A stretch of DNA of 8,842 nucleotides from Elusimicrobiota bacterium (GTDB lineage: Bacteria; Elusimicrobiota; Elusimicrobia; Elusimicrobiales; Elusimicrobiaceae). The position numbers and the translations under genes were made by a program. The stretch spans positions 1 through 8,842 of the forward strand of contig JAIRMX010000021.1 in NCBI GenBank assembly GCA_031258375.1, written 5' to 3'. Shown one piece after another: positions 5,134 to 8,842 of the stretch. Positions within the stretch are counted from its first letter, which is position 1. Each line of letters begins with the position of its first letter. The notes under the pieces are model-generated. The model was given only the letters and a program-made list of their open reading frames with translations, searched no databases and was not told the DNA's origin.

Positions 5134-6852
5134 ATGGAAAACGTAAATATTAAAAATCAATTGGTTGAATGCGTCCCAAACTTTAGCGAAGGACGCGATA
5201 ATGCGGTTATCAAACAGATAACCGACGCAATAGAATCCGTTGAAGGAATAAAATTGCTTGACGTTGACGCCGGCATTGCCACAAACCGCACGGTAGTCAC
5301 TTTCGTCGGCGCGCCTGCTGCCGTTGAAGAAGCGGCTTTTTGCGCCGTTAAAAAAGCTGGCGAACTTATTGATATGCGCCGCCACAAAGGCGCGCATCCT
5401 AGAATAGGAGCGACGGACGTTTTGCCTATTATCCCAATTTCAGAAATTACTCTTGAAGAATGCGCGCAAATCGCCCGCAGGCTTGCCAAAAGAATTTATG
5501 AAGAGCTGGGCGTGCCGACTTATAATTACGAAGCGGCCGCAAACAGGCCCGAGCGCAAAAACCTCGCCGTATGCCGGCGCGGCGAATACGAAGGCCTTGA
5601 AAAAAGAATATCCGACCCCGATGAAGCGCCGGATTTCGGACCCGGCAAATTTACCGAGCAGGCCGCGCGCAGCGGGGCAACTGTCGTAGGCGCGCGCGAT
5701 TTTTTGCTTGCCGTAAATTATAATCTTAACACTACTTCGTCAAAATTGGCAAATGAAGTCGCTTTTGACGTGCGCGAAAAAGGCCGCGCTATGCGCGAAG
5801 GCGGTAAACCGAACGGCAAAATTATAAAAGACGAAAACGGCAATACCGTTTTTAAACCCGGAACTCTCAAAGGGACAAAAGCCATAGGCTGGTTTATAGA
5901 CGAGTACGCCATAGCGCAGGTTTCAATGAATATTACGGATAGAAAAGCCACTCCGCTTTATATTGCTTTTGAAGAGGTTTCGCGCGCGGCAGCAGCGCGC
6001 GGGTTGCGCGTGAGCGGAACGGAAATTATCGGACTTCTGCCAAAGGACGAGCTTATCAACGCCGCTAAATATTTTTTGCGCAAACAAAAACGCTCCGCCG
6101 GAGTTTGCGAAACGGAACTGATGAAAATCGCCGTAAAAAGCATGGGACTTAGCGACCTTGCGCCTTTTAAGCCCGAAGAAAAAGTTATTGAATATTTGCT
6201 TGAGGGCGGCAAGAAAAATAAAAAACTTATTGCTATGACTTGCAAAAATTTTGCCGAGGAAACCGCAAGCGAATCTCCCGCGCCGGGCGGCGGCTCGATA
6301 TCGGCTTACGCGGGAGCGTTAGGCGCGGCTTTGGCGGCTATGGTGGCCAATCTTTCGGCCGCAAAAGCCGGCTGGGAAGACCGTCTTGAAGAATTTTCCG
6401 CCGTTGCCGAGCGAGGGCAGAGGATTATGACGGAACTGCTTGATTTGGTCGACGAAGACACCGCCGCTTTTAACAAAATTATGGCGGTATTTTCTATGCC
6501 AAAAAACACGGAAGAAGAAAAATCAGCGCGCGCAAAAGCTCTGCAATCGGCTACTCTTTACGCAACGCAGGTTCCGCTTAAGACAATGAGGGCGGCGTTT
6601 GAAGTTTTCTCCGTCGCGCGGGATATGGCGTCAAACGGTAATCCCAATTCCGTTTCCGACGCGGGCGTAAGCGCGCTTATGGCGCGTTCGGCCGTGCTTG
6701 GCGCCGAACTTAACGTGAAAATTAACGCTGCCGGCTTACAAGACCGCGCCGTGGCAAAAGAGCTTACGGAAGAAGCTTCCGACATATCTGCCAAAGCCGG
6801 AAAATTAGAAAAGGAAATTCTCAAAATTGTGAATGAAAAAATAGGGAAATGA
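5134..6852 (+). CDS. ftcD: Bifunctional glutamate formiminotransferase / formimino-THF cyclodeaminase
   Basis: This folate enzyme ends the formiminoglutamate branch of histidine breakdown. It moves the formimino group from formiminoglutamate to tetrahydrofolate, releasing glutamate, and then deaminates the product to 5,10-methenyl-THF and ammonia. The formiminotransferase part (about 8-330) begins LVECVPNFSEGR and contains DVDAGIATNRTVVTFVG (43-59), HKGAHPRIGATDV (84-96), APDFGP, GARDFLLAVNYNL and KAIGWFIDEY. His88 matches the catalytic His82 of the mammalian enzyme by direct comparison. The cyclodeaminase part (about 370-565) carries ASESPAPGGGSISAYAGALGAALAAMV, followed by helical sequence with PKNTEEEK, the four-helix FTCD_C type. 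At 572 residues it is somewhat longer than the mammalian 541, mainly through an insert at about 220-247 that I recall from Bacteroidota-type forms. No ribosome site is evident at this start, but the conserved beginning supports it. hutU follows after 517 bases. Confidence 0.96.
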   Translation: MENVNIKNQLVECVPNFSEGRDNAVIKQITDAIESVEGIKLLDVDAGIATNRTVVTFVGAPAAVEEAAFCAVKKAGELIDMRRHKGAHPRIGATDVLPIIPISEITLEECAQIARRLAKRIYEELGVPTYNYEAAANRPERKNLAVCRRGEYEGLEKRISDPDEAPDFGPGKFTEQAARSGATVVGARDFLLAVNYNLNTTSSKLANEVAFDVREKGRAMREGGKPNGKIIKDENGNTVFKPGTLKGTKAIGWFIDEYAIAQVSMNITDRKATPLYIAFEEVSRAAAARGLRVSGTEIIGLLPKDELINAAKYFLRKQKRSAGVCETELMKIAVKSMGLSDLAPFKPEEKVIEYLLEGGKKNKKLIAMTCKNFAEETASESPAPGGGSISAYAGALGAALAAMVANLSAAKAGWEDRLEEFSAVAERGQRIMTELLDLVDEDTAAFNKIMAVFSMPKNTEEEKSARAKALQSATLYATQVPLKTMRAAFEVFSVARDMASNGNPNSVSDAGVSALMARSAVLGAELNVKINAAGLQDRAVAKELTEEASDISAKAGKLEKEILKIVNEKIGK

Positions 6853-6919
6853 TAAGGGAATTTACTCTTGAAGGTTGTAATCGGGCATGAGGGGATAGAG
6901 AGAAAGATAAACGACTGAG

Positions 6920-6940
6920 ATTGCGGGTCAAGCCCGCAAT
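6920..6940. repeat. Dispersed-type inverted repeat (ATTGCGGG/CCCGCAAT)
   Basis: ATTGCGGG (6920-6927) pairs with CCCGCAAT (6933-6940) around TCAAG. The phrase, with GAC after it, is a common form of short intergenic hairpin repeat in several Gram-negative groups, so other copies are expected in this genome. Confidence 0.65.
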
Positions 6941-6953
6941 GACAACATCTTTT

Positions 6954-6980
6954 CCCTCTCCCTTTACGACGGGGAGAGGG
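6954..6980. repeat. 9-base-pair GC hairpin (CCCTCTCCC/GGGAGAGGG)
   Basis: CCCTCTCCC (6954-6962) and GGGAGAGGG (6972-6980) are perfect complements around a 9-base loop. It is likely the second half of a composite dispersed repeat with 6920-6940. It could also end the ftcD transcript, although TGGAGATAAAAAG follows it rather than a T-run. Confidence 0.55.
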
Positions 6981-7005
6981 TGGAGATAAAAAGTTTGCCA
7001 TTTTC

Positions 7006-7057
7006 GCCCTCGATAAAAATTGTCCTAGAATGTCTTCATCGGGGAACATTCGAGGGC
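7006..7057. repeat. Nested inverted repeat (GCCCTCGA/TCGAGGGC with GAATGT/ACATTC)
   Basis: GCCCTCGA (7006-7013) pairs with TCGAGGGC (7050-7057). Inside it GAATGT (7028-7033) pairs with ACATTC (7046-7051), sharing the two bases 7050-7051 with the outer stem. It may be a third module of the repeat block or a structured RNA segment. Confidence 0.45.
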
Positions 7058-7142
7058 AACTCCAGCGGGAATTCAAGTTAAGTATACGGCAAAACCAGAT
7101 TATCCAAAGAATTGTAAAATGTTTAATTTTTTTGGAGAAGAG

Positions 7143-7170
7143 TTCCTGAAAAACAGCATTTTTCAAGGAA
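7143..7170. other. Bulged AT-rich hairpin upstream of the hutU promoter
   Basis: TTCCT-GAAAAA (7143-7153) pairs with TTTTTC-AAGGAA (7159-7170) around CAGCA, 11 pairs with one bulged A. It lies about 30 bases before the candidate -35 element. It could be a regulator site or a terminator-like stop for read-through from ftcD. Confidence 0.3.
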
Positions 7171-7199
7171 TTAAATCCAAAAATGTTTTTAAATCTTAT

Positions 7200-7228
7200 T
7201 TTACAAAAATGCAGTATTATTGCATTAT
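7200..7228 (+). promoter_or_regulatory. Candidate sigma-70-type promoter for hutU with overlapping inverted repeat
   Basis: TTTACA (7200-7205) and CATTAT (7223-7228) are spaced by the ideal 17 bases. ATGCA (7209-7213) and TGCAT (7221-7225) form an inverted repeat across the spacer and into the -10, where a repressor could sit. The predicted leader would be about 135 bases. The -10 matches only 4 of 6 consensus bases, so this is tentative. Confidence 0.3.
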
Positions 7229-7358
7229 GCTATTGCCGCAGATAAGAAAACTTAAACTGCCCGCCGACAAATCGCTCAGCCGAGTACCGGCTCTGTTAAC
7301 GTCGTAAAATGATAGAATAATAAAAGCGTGTTTTGCGTCGCTCAATACAGGATAAAAA

Positions 7359-7363
7359 AGAGG
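7359..7363 (+). promoter_or_regulatory. Shine-Dalgarno site (AGAGG) of hutU
   Basis: AGAGG lies 6 bases before the ATG at 7370, which supports this start. Confidence 0.65.
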
Positions 7364-7369
7364 TTCAAA

Positions 7370-8842
7370 ATGACTTTACAAGAATTCCAAAACGATATTA
7401 AGGCGGGCATACCGGACAATCTGCCGCCGGCGAAACCTTATGACAAAGAAATTAATCACGCGCCGAAGCGCAAAGATATTTTAACTCCCGAAGAAAAAGT
7501 TTTGGCCGTAAAAAACGCTTTGCGTTATTTCCCCGTAAAATATCACAAAGAACTTGCCGTAGAATTTGCGCGCGAGCTTAAAGATTACGGACGCGTTTAT
7601 ATGTACCGCCTTCGGCCGGATTATGAAATTTACGCGCGCGGTATCGGCGATTATCCGGCCAAATCAAAACAAGCGGCCGCGATAATGCTTATGATTAATA
7701 ATAATCTCGATAAAGCCGTCGCGCAGCATCCTCACGAACTTATAACTTACGGCGGCAACGGAGCGGTTTTTCAAAATTGGGCGCAGTACCGTTTAACTAT
7801 GAAATATTTAAGCGAAATGACCGACGGGCAAACTCTTGTTTTGTACTCCGGCCATCCGCTGGGTTTATTCCCTTCTCATAAAGACGCGCCCCGCGTCGTA
7901 ATTACAAACGGTTTAACAATACCGAATTATTCCAAACCCGACGATTGGGAAAGATTTAACGCTTTGGGCGTTTCGCAATACGGCCAGATGACGGCGGGTT
8001 CTTTTATGTATATCGGCCCGCAGGGAATCGTTCACGGCACTACGATTACGGTTTTAAACGCCGCCAGAAAACAAATTCAAAAGCGCGGCGGAGAAATCGG
8101 CGGAATGCTTTTTATTTCTTCGGGGCTTGGAGGAATGAGCGGCGCTCAGCCAAAAGCAGGCGTAATTTCCGGCGTTGTCAGCGTAATTGCGGAAATTAAC
8201 CCCAAAGCCGCGCAAAAGCGTTTCGAGCAAGGCTGGGTTGACGAAGTTTTTACGTCTCTTGACGATTTAACGGCGCGAATGCAAAAAGCGCAAAAAGATA
8301 AAGAAGCGGTTTCTTTAGCTTATCAGGGTAATATTGTGGATTTATGGGAACGCCTTGCCGGGCAAAATATTAAAGTCGATTTGGGATCCGACCAGACTTC
8401 CCTTCATAACCCTTGGGCGGGCGGATATTATCCGGCGGGATTATCTTACGAAGAATCAAATAAAATGATGGCGGAATATCCGGAGCAATTCAAAATGCGC
8501 GTTCAAGAATCTTTGCGCAGGCAGGTTGCGGCAATAAATAAACTCGCCGCTAACGGAATGTACTTTTTCGACTATGGCAACGCGTTTTTATTAGAGGCTG
8601 CGCGAGCCGGCGCGGATATAAAAAACGCAAGCGGCGGTTTCAAATATCCGTCGTATGTGCAAGATATTATGGGGCCGATGTTTTTTGATTACGGCTTTGG
8701 GCCGTTCCGCTGGGTTTGTACTTCGGGCAAAGCGGAAGATTTGCAAAAAACGGATAAAATCGCGCTGAAAGTTCTGCGAGAAATCCATAAAACTGCGCCG
8801 ATGGAAATAAAAGGCCAGCTTGAAGACAATATACATTGGATA
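7370..8842 (+). CDS. hutU: Urocanate hydratase (urocanase), long form, 3' end cut by the window
   Basis: This enzyme adds water to urocanate, giving 4-imidazolone-5-propionate, the second step of histidine breakdown, with tightly bound NAD+ as electrophile. The frame is open for 491 codons to the window end. The start MTLQEFQNDIKAGIP follows a good ribosome site. Family signatures are NHAPKRKDIL near 29, YGGNGAVFQNW (127-137), YSGHPLGLFPS, YGQMTAGSFMYIGPQGIVHG from 204, the NAD-binding SSGLGGMSGAQPKAG (250-264), DQTSLHNPW (341-349) and GFGPFRWVCTSG from 442. This matches the long urocanases (about 660-680 residues, as in animals and Bacteroidota) rather than the 557-residue Pseudomonas type, so roughly 170-190 residues are missing. 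The only cysteine seen is Cys450 in RWVCTSG. The residue aligned without gaps to Pseudomonas Cys410 is Asp440. The formiminotransferase upstream belongs to the same pathway. Confidence 0.96.
   Translation, partial: MTLQEFQNDIKAGIPDNLPPAKPYDKEINHAPKRKDILTPEEKVLAVKNALRYFPVKYHKELAVEFARELKDYGRVYMYRLRPDYEIYARGIGDYPAKSKQAAAIMLMINNNLDKAVAQHPHELITYGGNGAVFQNWAQYRLTMKYLSEMTDGQTLVLYSGHPLGLFPSHKDAPRVVITNGLTIPNYSKPDDWERFNALGVSQYGQMTAGSFMYIGPQGIVHGTTITVLNAARKQIQKRGGEIGGMLFISSGLGGMSGAQPKAGVISGVVSVIAEINPKAAQKRFEQGWVDEVFTSLDDLTARMQKAQKDKEAVSLAYQGNIVDLWERLAGQNIKVDLGSDQTSLHNPWAGGYYPAGLSYEESNKMMAEYPEQFKMRVQESLRRQVAAINKLAANGMYFFDYGNAFLLEAARAGADIKNASGGFKYPSYVQDIMGPMFFDYGFGPFRWVCTSGKAEDLQKTDKIALKVLREIHKTAPMEIKGQLEDNIHWI

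Larger units (their letters stand above)
6853..7369. other. 517-base gap between ftcD and hutU: hairpin repeats, then candidate promoter
   Basis: The left part (to about 7060) holds three inverted repeats. The right part (7060-7369) is AT-rich, with a bulged hairpin, a promoter-like pair and a leader. I see no tRNA. An open frame at 7119-7307 lacks a ribosome site and coding character. A minus-strand frame crosses the repeats but extends antisense into ftcD and looks like translated repeat DNA. The gap suggests hutU has its own promoter. Confidence 0.6.

Noticed and set aside
6558..7166. 202-codon minus-strand open frame spanning the end of ftcD and the gap
   Set aside because: It runs antisense through a conserved enzyme domain and then through dispersed hairpin repeats; its composition changes at the gene end as expected for translated non-coding DNA.
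7119..7307. 62-codon open frame upstream of hutU
   Set aside because: There is no Shine-Dalgarno site, it begins in a T7-containing AT-rich stretch and contains the hairpin and candidate promoter; it is more likely leader DNA.

Overview
The window reads as a stretch of chromosome from a Gram-negative (two-membrane) bacterium. The support is a type V autotransporter whose C-terminal beta-barrel needs an outer membrane. The two histidine-catabolism genes are of the long types best known from Bacteroidota and other anaerobes. However, good Shine-Dalgarno sites before two genes, and GC-rich hairpin repeats between genes, do not look like typical Bacteroidota. A host-associated fermenter is a reasonable guess (an Elusimicrobiota-like lineage would fit). 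The phylum cannot be fixed from this sequence alone.

Layout, all genes on the + strand. (1) 3-3590: a giant AIDA-type autotransporter adhesin. Its start is unresolved at the window edge. It has about 600 residues of Gly/Ser/Asn strand-loop-strand repeats, an autochaperone-like segment and a beta-barrel. (2) 3591-4050: a small accessory patch. It holds a possible 24-residue leader ORF, a 51-residue MobC/ribbon-helix-helix-like gene with a strong ribosome site, and 172 bases with no gene but several pairing segments. (3) 4051-4857: thiD, hydroxymethylpyrimidine (phosphate) kinase of thiamine synthesis. (4) 4858-5133: a gap with GC hairpins, a 16-base perfect palindrome, and a 10-base-arm AT-only inverted repeat directly before the next start codon. 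(5) 5134-6852: bifunctional glutamate formiminotransferase / formimino-THF cyclodeaminase. (6) 6853-7369: a 517-base gap with three GC-rich inverted repeats and then a candidate promoter. (7) 7370 to the right edge: the first 491 residues of a long-form urocanate hydratase (hutU).

Functionally, hutU converts urocanate to imidazolonepropionate. After HutI (not in the window), the resulting formiminoglutamate is used by the formiminotransferase-cyclodeaminase, giving glutamate, ammonia and 5,10-methenyl-THF. Both steps of a folate-dependent histidine degradation route are therefore present, as two separately spaced units rather than a tight operon. thiD has no thiamine neighbours. The autotransporter is an independent surface gene with internal duplications that could change its length by recombination.

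I found no convincing new multi-gene system. The least explained parts are 3591-4050 and the symmetric element at 5102-5126.
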